From contig FN649750.1 in assembly GCA_000310025.1 (NCBI GenBank), positions 1,622,105 to 1,654,930 of the forward strand: a stretch of 32,826 nt of DNA, in the 5' to 3' direction. Of the stretch, positions 1-11,012 are shown piece by piece. Origin of the DNA: Ectocarpus siliculosus (taxonomy: Eukaryota; Sar; Phaeophyceae; Ectocarpales; Ectocarpaceae). Positions within the stretch are counted from its first letter, which is position 1. Every line of letters begins with the position of its first letter. The translations under genes and the position numbers were made by a program. Under the pieces are notes generated by a model. That model had not been told where the DNA came from. It searched no databases and saw nothing but the letters and a program-made list of their open reading frames with translations.

Positions 1-29
1 CCCCCCCCCCCCCCCGCCCCCCCCCCCCC
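1..29. repeat. Poly-C tract at window edge
   Basis: Fifteen C, one G, then thirteen C. It lies about 40 bases before a probable 3' splice site (AG at 69-70), so it may be part of the pyrimidine-rich end of an intron. It could also be an assembly edge artefact, since contigs often end in homopolymers. Confidence 0.8.
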
Positions 30-70
30 TTCCGGTTACGGGCTCGGCCGTCTACCATCTCTCCCCGTAG

Positions 71-3000
71 CTCGCCGAGGTGTACCAGAGGGCATGGAAA
101 AACGTGGAGGTAGCCGGGTTGGAGATGCTGTTCCGGCAGCTGTCCGCGTCGGAAGGGCGCTTGCTGGCCGTCCTCGAGAAAGCCAAGCGGGAGGTGGGTT
201 TGTTTACCCCCGGGAGGTTTGCCTCTGGGTCGGTGTCGCAGTTCCACGAGTGCCATCATGTATCCAACAAGGTATTACATAGTTTCAGCCCTGCCCAAGA
301 CCAAGAACAGCTACAAGTAGTTAAAGAGTTCAACACACTGCACAGAGTTCCTTTTTATGAAAGTGTTCGCACTAGACTTAGCTCTCCTTTCTGTGCATTC
401 CCAAGTCAACGTGTATGCCAGTTTGCTGTTGTTGGGGTTGCCTCTTGATTATGCCCAAGCGACATAGAGGTGTGAAGGGCGGAAAACTTTGTCAACATCT
501 AGCGAACTACGCGGACAAGCAGGGTCAGCGTTGGAAAAACACACAAACACACTATTCTACCCTTTTGGTCAATGGTCTAACCGCTAAGGCGAACAATACA
601 AATGAGCACACCCCGCCCTCCGTTCCCCCTCAGCGAGCTGAGCTCAACGGGAGGTCCGTCATGAACGCCAGTGCGGGGGAGGCGCGGGCCGCCAGGCTCC
701 TCTCCAACGTGCTGGACGCGCGGCGGCGGCTGGAAGAGGACGCGGAGGAGGCGTTGCTGAGGCCGGGAGACACGGTGTCGAAGGCCGCCGCCACCGCCGA
801 CGGCCTGTCCATCTCCGGGCTGCGGGAGAGGCTGGAAGAGGCGGTGGCTGTCGCAGAGGTGTGGGGTTTCGGCCATATTGTGCGGTCAGGGTATGGTACG
901 GGATAGTACCGTGCGGATATGGTGCGGGGTATTGTCTTTTACAGCTGGAGCAGGCCTTGGCCGTCGCGGAGGTGCGGGCTTCGGTGTGGTGGAGTTTCAG
1001 CTTTTGTGCGGCCCTGTTGAAATATGGCCCCCATCTACCCGACCATCACCTATCGCCGAGGACACGATTCCCTGTTTTCATGGTGGCGTCGACGAAGAGA
1101 CATCTGTTTGATCATGGTGCAAGGAAACCCGGGTTCAACCTCCGCCACCCACCTCTTGTTTTGTTTTTTTTAGTCGGAAAGAGAACCAAAGGGAAAATGG
1201 TGCAAGGGACAATGATGATCCCCTCTTTCCATCACCGTTGCTTTTTTGGAAATGAAACCAAAACGGAAAATGGTACGGGGAGACAGACGATGATGATTCC
1301 CTCTTTTAATATTTTCCTCTTCCCTTTTTCATCGTCTCTGTTTCCCCCGTGCCGGTCGCGACCGTTTTGCTTTTGAGCCTTTCAGGCATCTCAGGAGCAC
1401 CTGTCTAGTCTGAGCGGGGCCAACGACAACGACGACGCCTTCGAAGTACTCGAAACCCGCGACGGCAGGGTGGACGGAAGCGGTGTCGCTGCTCCACTCA
1501 GCACCGACGCACTCTTCGCCGACGGCACGGCCGCTTCGGCCTCTGCTGCTGCTGCTGCAGCTACTACTGCTGCTCCTGCTCCTGCGACTGCTGTTGGTGT
1601 TAGAGCTACTGCTGCCACTGCTACTACTGATGATGATGATGATGGTGGTGCGGCCGGATTTAGTGCTTCCCTCTCCGCCACGGGGACGACTGCGTCGCCG
1701 ACAAACGATGATCAGGGCGGCGTCGGCAGTAACGGCGACGTCACCATCAACGGCAACGGCGGCTTGAACGGTTTCGGCACCGTCGTCCTAGAGCGGCAGC
1801 CGCCGCAGCAGCAGCGGCCAGACAAGCAGCAGCAGCAGCAGAAGCAGCGGAGTGCGGAGCCGGTTGAGGCCAAGTTTTCTCAGGGACCGACGTACGACGG
1901 CGTCAACTACCGACCCGGGGCATCCGCTCCGCGGTACGGCCGCGTCCCCCCGGAGGAGACCTTCCCTCGAGCTGATGGAGAAGAAGAGCGGCGAGGGGGG
2001 CGGGAGGAGCAAGACAAACAGCCACAGTGGAGACAGCAACAGCAACAGTCCGTCAGGCAGCAGCAACAGCAGCAGCAGCAGCAGCAGTGGAAGACCAACA
2101 ACGGCGCGCCCCAGCCGCCACCGCCGCCGCGGCAAGAGAACGACGACGCCTACGACCCGTTCGAAAACCTGCGCACGTTCGGGTCTGCTAGCTCTCCCCC
2201 CGCCACCGGAACCAGCGGTGCCACCATCAACAACGAGCCAGCATCCTACGGCAACAACGGAAGGTCGTCGGTGCCGCACCGGGTGGAAGCAGCGGTGGAT
2301 GACGATGGCAGCGGCGGCGGGGTAGCGGCTAGCGTGTCCGGCGGCGGCGGTGGCGGCAGGGGGCAGAGGCACCGCGACGGGTCTTCGGCGGCGGCTGCAG
2401 CTCCCAAGGAAAATAAGATAAGGTTGGCGCTCTGTGGGTTAAGGTGGCTAGAGAAGGCCCTGAGGTTCACTCGAGGTGGTGCACGAAGGCTCTGAGGTTG
2501 ATTCGGCGGGTATTACCGGGTGTATGAGGGCCCAGCGTAGGGGTAAGCGTGACCAGGGTGGGATCGGGCGGTGAGGTTCGCGGGACCGCACTACACTTCA
2601 AGTTTTCTTTCTGAGCGCGGATTAGTTTTTTTTCTGTTTGTCCTGTGCGGGCCTTTCAACCTGTGAGTTTTGTGCTTTTTGCTTTGTCTTCCGACCTCTG
2701 ATCCGTGACCTTCGGCTTCGTTTCGATGTATTTGCCATGATCGGGGGGGGGTTCGCATGTATCTACCCAAGAGCGCTCTTTCTTTGCCTTCTCAGAACTC
2801 CAGGGGTGGGGCCGCCTCAACCAAGAGACCCTCGGAACAATGTGCCTCAAGAAGTCGCCCCCCGTCTCCCCATTTTCCTGTCACCACCCCCCCAGGAAAA
2901 TAATACCGGACAGGAAAGATAGGGTAGGGAAAACATTTTTGAGCCACCTTTGGCAAAGTTGGTGTTCGGACGTCTGGGAACATTGCTCCATCATCTCGAG

Positions 3001-4893
3001 GACGCGCGCACAATGGTTTGGCATGCAAGACGTGAGTACGCCCCTCCCCTGTTCCCCTGGCCCCTTTGCGCTACATTCAGGAAACCCCTGCCGACGCCGC
3101 GGTACGGCCGCGCCATCCCCGAAGGCTCGCCCCCAAAGAGGCCCTCGAAGCTTTCGCCGGACTTCCCCTTCAAAGGGTCGCCCCCACCACCGCCGTCCGC
3201 CCATCCCTCGACACGAGCGTCACCCGTGTCCTCGCCGCGGCCGCCGACGTCCTCGGTACCGCAGCACTTTGTCCCTTACCCCGGCAGCACAAGCAGCAGC
3301 AGCAGCAGCAACGGCGGCAGCAGTCGTGAGGGGAGGGGTGATTCATTGGCAACCCCAGCGCGGGGAGCGGCAGAATCAAAACAGAGTGTCAGCAATGAGG
3401 GGGAGCGGTACGGCGTCGAGGGGGAGGCGGCTCCCGTTCGTCAAAGGACGGGGTGGACGGCGGGATTACGGGAAGGGGCACTCACCAGGAAGCTTGGAGC
3501 AGCGGTGGATGCCTTCAGGGAGAGGGTGGGTGGAAACAGGGTACATTTTTGCGTGTCGGCAGATTTACATACCTTCAGACAATTATAGGTTCAACCAAAC
3601 ATTTTCGCGTCTCTGCAGATTTACATGCCTTGAGACAATGGCGGGTACAACGAAACCGGGGATATATGGGGCGGGCGAGACGCAGGGCGGCGAATTCTTG
3701 GGAACTTCGCCCCAATTCTGTGCTAAAAAAAAGCGAGCGGAGTGTGTGAGAGAGGTTTCTTGTGTCGTGGAAAACGGGGGGAGTCGGAGGGCGGTGTCTA
3801 GAGTAATGATGTTCCGGGAACGTGAAAATCGCAAGGCAGTGAGCCGGGTGCAACAGAACGTCTCCATACCCAAACGTGATGTCGGTGCCGTAGAAACACT
3901 CTGCGTGAGAAAGACACGTTCGTGGAGGGATTTCTCTCTGTCGGGGTCGGCGGCCTTGACGAAACTGTTCACGAGGGAGGTTGTACGGTGTCTTATGGGT
4001 ATTTCTACGTCTTTGTTCGGGGTGTGGCTGGTGGTACTGTAGCAAGGTTCGGAGAACGAGTGAGTCAAGACAAGGGGGAAAAGGGAGCGGAGCCCCAATA
4101 ATTCGAGGGCAATTTTTCCCACCATCATCAAGGCCCCGATGTCGACCCTTTGCCTTGTCGGTTAGAAACCTCCATCACCGCGTGAATGACGGATACTCAC
4201 ATCGCGGAAAGACCATGACAGCTCTGCCTCGGCTCAAGAACTTGCGAAGGGATCCAAGTGTAGCAATGTCGTGATCTTTGGGACGAAAAGAGAGTGAAGC
4301 ACCATCTTCCATGCACCGGTCGGAGAAGTTCTCTTTGTAAGCTTTGGCCAGTGTACAGGCTGAGAGACGTGGCCTTTTTTCGTTCCTTGTCGACATTGCT
4401 CACATACCGTTGGGGTGCATGCTATACCACACACCCTGTACCGACTCCAAAACTCGATTTTTACTCTGCGACAGAAAGAGTGACGGCGCTGAAAATGACG
4501 GCGTTTGAACGGTCTCGTCGAGGGTTTGCCGAAACACTTCATTTCATTTTGGCATCCTCTTCGTCTTGGAGTAGTTGAGAATTGAAAAATTGGTACACGT
4601 TTCTTGTGCGACCTGTGGTACATGTCTTTTCTGGGCTTCGCACGTTATTGGCCAACAACTTTCAGAATGTCCCATTTACCACACCCTGTACTCGGCAAAC
4701 CACTTTTCCACAGGAAAAGGAGACGTTTTTTAAGAGCAAGGGGATCGAGGGGGACGTTGATTCCTTCGACTGGGACGAGCTGCGGCGAAACACTGACGAG
4801 ATCGAGCAGCTCCAGAGGGAGGCCGTGGAGCAGTACTGGCGGGAGAAGGGTGGGGACCAGAGAGGCCGCGGCGCGCGCTACCCTGGGCGGTGA
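71..4893 (+). CDS. Six-exon gene, low-complexity coiled-coil protein of unknown function (5' partial)
   Basis: I do not recognise the family. Proposed exons are 71-193, 634-858, 945-971, 1386-2422 (alternative end 2443), 3081-3525 and 4714-4893 (TGA). All junctions keep frame: the first three introns are phase 0, the fourth phase 2, the fifth phase 0. Donors read GTGGGT, GTGTGG, GTGCGG, GTTGGC and GTGGGT; every acceptor is AG. The product is about 678 residues plus missing upstream exons. The first exons are charged and helical (AELNGR, LLSNVLDARRRLEEDAEEALL). Exon 4 is disordered, with Ala/Thr, Asp5, two Gln-rich tracts (about 1800-1850 and 2035-2095), Pro and Gly runs. Exon 5 is Pro/Ser-rich. 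The last join gives AAVDAFRER-EKETFF, followed by an acidic helix (DVDSFDWDELRRNTDEIEQLQ). The motif PRYGR occurs in exons 4 and 5, which helped choose the exon-5 frame. A scaffold or cytoskeletal role is possible but not shown. Confidence 0.6.
945..971 (+). other. 27-bp micro-exon duplicating the end of the preceding exon
   Basis: This micro-exon encodes LEQALAVAE and is bounded by TTTTACAG and GTGCGG. The upstream exon ends LEEAVAVAE followed by GTGTGG. Both are phase 0, so including or skipping it keeps the frame and adds or removes nine residues of predicted helix. Confidence 0.55.
2910..2959 (+). mobile_element. LINE 3'-tail fragment in intron 4
   Basis: About 50 bases ending TTTTTGAGCCACCTTTGGCAAAGT match the 3' end of the LINE that ends at 12501 on the minus strand, here in plus orientation. 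The two diverge immediately after AAAGT, which marks the shared 3' terminus. It is either a severely 5'-truncated LINE copy or a SINE borrowing the LINE tail. I see no tRNA-type promoter boxes upstream. Confidence 0.6.
3526..4713 (+). other. Long last intron of the first gene
   Basis: The 1.2-kb interval between the last two proposed exons has no convincing coding sequence on either strand. Apart from the 56-bp tandem duplication I see only a short repeated phrase, CACACCCTGTAC (about 4430 and 4680). Confidence 0.5.
3545..3656 (+). repeat. Diverged tandem duplication, 56-bp unit
   Basis: Two copies, 3545-3600 and 3601-3656, share CAGATTTACAT, then CCTT.AGACAAT and GGT.CAAC.AAAC. The repeat lies in the last intron of the first gene. 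Confidence 0.7.
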
Positions 4894-5040
4894 CAACAGC
4901 GGCGGCGGCAGCGGCGGTGGTGATAGAGTCGGCGGCGGCGACGGTGATAGCGACAGCGGCAGCGGCGGCGGCGGAGGCGTCGGCAATGGCGGCGGCAGCG
5001 GCAGCGGCAGAATCATCGATAGCCCCTGCGGCTGCGAAAT
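4894..5040 (+). other. GGC/GGT-rich tract after the stop codon
   Basis: Directly after the TGA at 4891-4893 a trinucleotide-rich stretch would encode a Gly/Ser/Asp-rich tail (GGDNSGGGSGGG) in the +1 frame. It may simply be 3' UTR. If one base is missing upstream, the protein would instead continue about 50 residues. Confidence 0.4.
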
Positions 5041-7319
5041 CGCGTGGGTTGTTACCTTCAGACGCTTCAGGACCTGCTCAAGTGTGCCGCGTTGGCGACG
5101 CAACAACACGGAGGGTAGTTAGTGAGTGTAGGAGCTGCATGCAGGGATCGAAATATTTACAGCGTGTTGCCTCCTGAATAAAGACGAGGTGTCGTGTGTG
5201 ATACACCCGGGATCTGGGATGGGCTAACGAAGTACGTCCATCGAACCACCACCACACCACCACCATATAGGTCCTTGATAGCTGTCGTTTCCATTCTGGT
5301 ATTTTGCAGTTTTGTGGGGTATTGCATGTCATGTGCCTCCACCTGATTGTGATATGTGTTTGGGCCCGCTGCGAAGTTTTACGCGGCAAGAAGACGGCAG
5401 AAATGTGGGAGATTTTCCTCAGTAGAGGTCCCTGTTGCAGAGCGCGATAGAGTATCCCGGAAGTTACGCTGATTTTTTTGAGAGAATTACCCTCCCTTCT
5501 GTAGCTGTTTTTTCGATATGGTAGGGAGTTCCCCTTCACTTGACAGCTGGCGATTCAGTGATAAAACTGTACACCCTGCTCCGTTTAAACAGGCGGGGTT
5601 GGGCAGCAGAAACTTCACGATGTTGTCCGCTACGTGCAGAGTACACATGTTTTGGGGTAGCGCGCGTTATGCGTCACACGCGCAGCTACAGCTGCTTCTT
5701 GAATAGAAAACGATCGAGAGCAAAAATACAGCTTCACTTGCTGACGTCTTTGAAAAGAATTGGTCGCATTCGCTGGTGACATGTGAAAATGAACGGTTTT
5801 AGATGCGGCAACAAATTTTGTTGGGCTTGTTTTGTATGTTGCGACAGTACGGTACATAAATTATTGAGCGTTTTGCGTATATTGCAGCAAATGAAGTATA
5901 CTGGACCTGTACAGTATTTGTGTTCCGGTGGACGCGTTGCATATCCCCCCCGTTGTACTGTAGCCAGTTTGTTGTCCTCGAGGGAATTTGGGGGTTTGGA
6001 ACCCGGGGCAGCAATTTTTACTTTTAAAGTTTTTGTACGGTCTGTTCTGGGCGCGGGTTTCCGCCTTTCGGTATATGTTCGACGCACCCAGCCTGAGCTA
6101 CACAGTTGATGGGGGATCCCCTTGCCCTTCTTCTTGTGGTGATTGCCATTAGTGGTTGATGCGGAAAGGGGCGGTCGTTGCAAGTTTTTTTCTCCGCTCT
6201 TAAAACAAAATACAGCTCAGAATGGCTTGTTGGTGCGTATGATGAGCTCATCGCGGTGGTGCTGTCCTGTTCTTGGAGGCACCGTAAGAGGCCGAGAGAT
6301 GGCACCCCCCATAGACCGGCTCTCAAAGCTCGATTGTTGCACAACCAAGTGGCTGCGGAAAGAGCCCGATACGTCACCGGAAAGTTGCCGAGGAGATGCT
6401 TCCAACGCCACCGCTATTGGTGTTGGAACAAGCTTGGTCGTGAGGCATTTTTTACATTGAAAATCGGTCTAGGGGCCATCTCTCCTCCTCAAACGGTATG
6501 TTTGTGTGGAATGGAATCTACGAAAAATATCTATCCACGAGAGGGCCAACGTGTAGCGAGGCAAGCCAAGTAACCCTAGGGTTTGGAACGCTCAGATGCT
6601 TTGGTTGTTTGATGCGTTAAGCCAATACCCGACGGCGAAAGGCGGTTCGTGCTTTGAACCCTACTTACTTGGTATCCAAGAAAAGAAAGGTTGGAGTGTT
6701 TACTTGGTAGTGAATCGAAGAAGACAAAGGGTTGGAGTGTTAGGGTCTTGGAGCTTTGTCCTTTGTACTGCGGGGGAGGGTGAGTTGGGGGTAGGCGGTG
6801 GAAATTGGGAGAGGGATGGGGGGCAGTGTGACATGCATGCTGTTGTTTTCATGGATGGGTGAGTGGTCTTAGTCGTCAAAATGTCAATTTCGTCGAATGA
6901 GTTCGAGTAAACCCCGTGTCGTCTCGGTTTCTTGCCTCTATACCCTAATGGTCCCCGTTTCTTCTGTTCCTTTTCGTGATGACAACAGTTATTTTCGCCG
7001 CGTCTTCGACCCCTTCGCCTCCCCTACTCCCCCTGCTGACGGCGTTCCGCCGATGCATCTGCCTCTACGTGCCCTTTCACCATGAACCGGAATGTCCCTT
7101 CCGCGACCTTGGCATACGATGCCATTCATCTTCGTTCTGGTTTTTGGCGTTCACTTTCCACTCTCCTCCCTCCTTCTCTTCTTCCATGCCGCACCCTTCA
7201 AGGTCCTCGCCTAGGTGGGCCGTCCAGTCTCTCTTCTGTCCTCCCGGGAATATACCGTTGCCCTCCTGGCCCATATTGTATCGCTCCCGTCAAGAAGAGC
7301 TCAGGTAGTAGGCGGTCGT
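5041..7319. other. Spacer without recognisable genes
   Basis: Open frames here are short and overlapping, with no recognisable motif. Small features are an imperfect duplication at about 6665-6745 (TACTTGGTA ... GTTGGAGTGT twice) and a G-rich stretch at about 6770-6830 with several runs of three to six G on the plus strand, which could form a G-quadruplex. Confidence 0.5.
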
Positions 7320-7680
7320 TCGCCACGCGCATGATAGATCCAGAAAAAAACAGCCAGCCTCAGCTTGGGCAACGTGGCTTTGACCGTTTCCTCGCATTCA
7401 GACAGGATGAGCGCTTGGGCGTGGGACAGGGGGCGATCCATACGATCCCGTTGCCCCACCGAATTCAGCGCGCGGCGAACTGGTCGTGGACGCCGTCGAG
7501 ATTGGCCAAGTGTCCAGCCCCGAGGGTCCACGTGGGGAACCCGACGGGTACAGGATGGGCTCCACCCCTTCGGCTTGGGAGTAGCACACCTTGAGTCGGC
7601 GGTCGACTCGCCGCCGGTCGCAAATAGACTGGCCGTTCCGCCGGGGGCATTCGTTCGTGAAAGCTCGTTGACACCGACAT
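7320..7680 (-). pseudogene. Decayed coding fragment of unknown origin
   Basis: Two minus-strand frames read like one protein broken by a single-base shift near 7465. The first ends HLANLDGVHDQFAAR. The second continues ALNSVGQRDRMDRPLSHAQ and then a helical stretch with ECEETVKATLPKLRL. No family is recognised and no start or splice structure is evident. It could be a remnant of a mobile element or a viral insertion; nothing here decides. Confidence 0.3.
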
Positions 7681-7715
7681 GAAATGTTAGAGATTTCCAA
7701 ACGATTGTTTAGTGT

Positions 7716-8369
7716 CACGGGCGTCGATGAAATATTTCATGAACACGCACCCATGAACGGCTTGACATGTACCACGGATGTCCACGAAACATGTCATGGA
7801 GAACCGTTAAATAGTTCACGGACGCTCATGAAACGTTTAAAGTTATGGTATTTGGAAATAGCCGTGAATTGGTGCTGATATTTGCCGTTAACACAGACGT
7901 TGCGTTATAACGTCAGGCAAGATGCCGGAGAAATTCCGAGTTGTGTGCAATTCTCTTCAGTGCGCAGTTAGGTCTGGTGTGTCTTGGACGGGCTGCATGA
8001 TGTACATGCACGGTGAAAAAGAAAGCTAAATCAAGGAGAGCAAGAGAAGCAGCTACAACCTGCATCTGTGGTCGGACTAGGCCCACACGGCCCAGGAAGT
8101 GATTGAATAGAGAGAAACATCACATTACATGGCACAGGCGCCCAAAAACCTTTTCATGGAATTCCATGCACTTGCCACGACCTATTTGATGGATATTCAC
8201 GGACTTTCACGGATGCCCACGAAATGGTGGATACGGGCAGGGATTGGGTTAACGAATTTCGTTTGTCCAACACATTTCCGTCTCATATGTCCATCGTTTT
8301 GGCTTCATTGGAGTATCACGTGGACGTCTGTGAAGCGGTCCACGGCCTGTCATCATGAAATATTTCATG
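7716..8369 (+). repeat. Cluster of 18-bp repeats and perfect palindromes
   Basis: Four plus-strand copies of the 18-mer CACGGRYGYYSAYGAAAY lie at 7716-7733, 7773-7790, 7817-7834 and 8208-8225. Interleaved are palindromes ATGAAATATTTCAT (7727-7740), CATGGAATTCCATG (8155-8168) and CATGAAATATTTCATG (8354-8369). An 8-base inverted pair TGACATGT/ACATGTCA lies at 7763-7770 and 7789-7796. There is no accompanying coding sequence. It may be a decayed satellite or a cluster of protein-binding sites. Confidence 0.55.
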
Positions 8370-8399
8370 CACATCCATGATACAAGAGGTGTCCTAGGT

Positions 8400-9199
8400 C
8401 TGCGAGCTCATGAATTTCCGAGAGATATGGTCGGCGACGGGAGAGATATAGCACTCCGTCAAATAAATCATCCGGAAGAACCGACCGTCGTTTGGGCCAT
8501 GCCACCGTTCCCGTGCCCAACCGGCACGCGTGTAACAGTCGACGCACTCGAGAAATTCTAACTCTGCAGAAGGCAGGACCATGGCATCATCCACTGCGGG
8601 TGTTTTTGTGGCAGCCAGATTTATTTACAAACCCAACAGAAGACCTGTAGGGATAAACCAACGACCAGCATTCTCATTCGACGCTTGTGTGGGATCGGCT
8701 CGAGATCTTCGGAGCGGTGTCCAAAGAGAGAGCCATTGTCGTTTGAAACCATTGCAACAACGGCATTCAATGTCTCCCAGTGTTCATCGGAGTCACAGAC
8801 ACCACAGTCAATCTCACCACAAAATGACCACTATCAAGGGGATGGGCCGACATGACCTTGGCGACATGTTCCCGCTCATGATGACGACCTAAGCTACTTA
8901 ACACTGGTCTATTGTAGGTGTCAAAAGAGCAAACTCTGACCTGACGTGGTGAAGTACACAGGACGATCGCATCAACACGACAGCCCGAAAGCGGTGCTCA
9001 TCAGCAGTTGAAAGACGTTGTCGTTTCGCAGTTACGTGGCATCGTGAACGTAGTCCGACCCGGAGCCGTGCCCAAGTGCCTTGTGCCCTTTGCTACGTAC
9101 GAAAGCGGGTGAATGGAAGTCTGTTTCAAGAAGAGGATTCCCTACACGTCCCAATACTCTGCCGTGGTGTCGGTTGGTGGCATAGGCGTGTGCCATGTG
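8400..9199. other. Spacer without recognisable genes
   Basis: Only short overlapping open frames without motifs. It lies downstream of the DOMON gene's stop codon at 9200. Confidence 0.4.
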
Positions 9200-11012
9200 C
9201 TACGGATGTAGTACCTCAGGGTATTGTATCGCGGGCGGAAGCTGAATCCCCTCCATTGCACTGCTCGTCGCAGAGGGTGCAGCAGCGGGTATCGATCCCA
9301 TCCCTGGTGATGGTCCGTTTGGCGTGCCATGTCGGCAAGACTTCAGGCGGCCAGTCTTGAACAGCACCACTACCGCCCCGATCGCCCCAACGACCAACCC
9401 GACCCCCAACACACCGGCTACAAGACCAACTGTTGCTGAATCTGAATCTGGTTGAGAGAAAACACCGAACGACCAGAAGTATCACGGAGGGATGACACCA
9501 TCGCGGAAAATTGGTCAGAGGAGCTATCCGCGCCTTACCGTGTACACAATCGTGTCGAGATTTGTGCAAATAGTTGTTCCAATACGCAGCATTCGTTTGA
9601 TCTGTTCCTGCAGACTGTGCGACGTCCTGATATCATATCGGAATTATTTGCTTCAAAAGGTGCTTGGAAACAAACGGAAAGGCGAAACCTGGCAGGCAAG
9701 TGGAAGGAGAGTCGAGAACATAAATCTACCCTTCTCGCTTCGAAACGTTGGTGTGACGCTTCGCAAATATGTCGATGGGATAGACACATATAACAAACAG
9801 GCACTGTTCGCGACAAAATTTCATCTTGATACAGGAGGACAATATCAACATCTAGGTTTCTGATTCAATTTCCGTCACATGTATTCTGACCTCCTCGACC
9901 AGATGAGGCGATCGTCGCCGGTGCTGTCGTCCCATCAAGAAGTGGAGATAAGGTGAGAAGGGCGGTGGGTGCTGTAGAGGGTGCCGAAGGGGGGGGGATT
10001 TCCAATTCCACTATGGTTGGAGCATTCGTGAGCGCTGGCGTTGGCGTGTCGGCCACGATCGGTGCCGTAGAGGAGGCTGCCGAAGCGGCGGGAGTTCCGC
10101 CGAGGGTCGGGGCAGGCGTTCCGACGACCGTCACATCGTCGCTGCCGTCGCCACCGTCCCCGCAGAAGAGATCCAAGACCAAGGACCCCCGGTTGGGGGG
10201 CAGTCCGTGGTACCCGAGCTCGTTGTCCGCCCCGAAGGCGAAGAGGAATATGGTCTCGTCCCCGGGAGTTCCCGAGATGGCCTGCTTGTTCGTGGGGGCC
10301 AGGGGCCTGGTGAAGGAGAGCGTTGTGCCGGACGCGTCTTGGCTCACCAAGCCGCCCGTGATATCTTGGGTTGCGGAGGAAAACACTCTCGCGGTCGTCT
10401 GGATGTTGCAGCCAAAGGGTTGCGATGCGCCGACAAAGGTTGCCGTGCGTTGAACAAGGCAAAAGACGAAGGCGAGTCCGACGGGTAGGGAGAGGAGAGG
10501 GGTTTTTGCTCTACTACGGAGAACGTTTGCCGCCCAAAGGGAGAGGCCAACACCCACAGGAACATCGCGAGGAACGTCACCTTTCGTGACATCCCTCGGC
10601 GGGTGTTATGCATGCCATCAACAACGGCGTACAAAGAAATGGAAGTGGTTCGCTCTAGGCAATGTCTCCGGGCATATAACAAGCAGTCGCACAACCAAAT
10701 GTCGAATACGACATCGAAGCTTTTCATCAGAAGGCGGGTAAGAAGCGCAGCAGCAGTTCAACAAGCCAGAACAACGTGAGGTACGAAGTAGTGTCCATGG
10801 CGCGTCACTCTCGAGCACCGGAGTTACGACCTAACGATTGTCACTCGGCAGTACCCGTAAGGTTAGGGCGTACGCCCTTTTCATGCCTGGGAAGTCAAGT
10901 CGTACTCCTCAACGGTAGACTCGTCAGGCAGGCCGATGACGGCGTCCGAACCGATCATCAAAAGGTCAGAAGAAAAGCCCAGACTCGTCCACGCGACTGC
11001 CGTGCTCACGAC
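9200..11012 (-). CDS. DOMON-domain single-pass membrane protein (5' partial)
   Basis: Three exons are proposed on the minus strand: 11012-10887, 10398-9891 and 9447-9200 (stop). The first gives the N-terminal half of a DOMON fold (VAWTSLGFSSD, then MIGSDAVIGLPD and EEYDL). The second gives the rest (LSFTRPLAP, LFAFGADNELGYHG, RGSLVLDL), then a Thr/Pro/Ser/Ala-rich stalk. The third supplies one membrane helix (GLVAGVLGVGLVVGAIGAVV), a basic stop-transfer (FKTGRLKSCRHG) and a tail of about 45 residues. The phase-1 join GRG|DSDSATVG fits exactly. The first join (TSQ|TTARVF, phase 0) needs a GC-AG intron. DOMON domains bind haem or sugars and are usually extracellular, so a surface protein with its tail in the cytosol is inferred. 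The signal-peptide exon upstream was not found. Three AG acceptors six bases apart (about 9436-9450) could vary the stalk by two residues. Confidence 0.6.

Noticed and set aside
1788-2372. 194-codon minus-strand frame with Leu and Arg runs
   Set aside because: Antisense of the Gln/Pro-rich exon of the first gene; CAG repeats read as Leu on the other strand.
2840-4042. 400-codon plus-strand frame overlapping exon 5 and the last intron
   Set aside because: It crosses the LINE tail fragment and the tandem repeat, uses a different frame from the exon that joins in phase on both sides, and has no recognisable domain.
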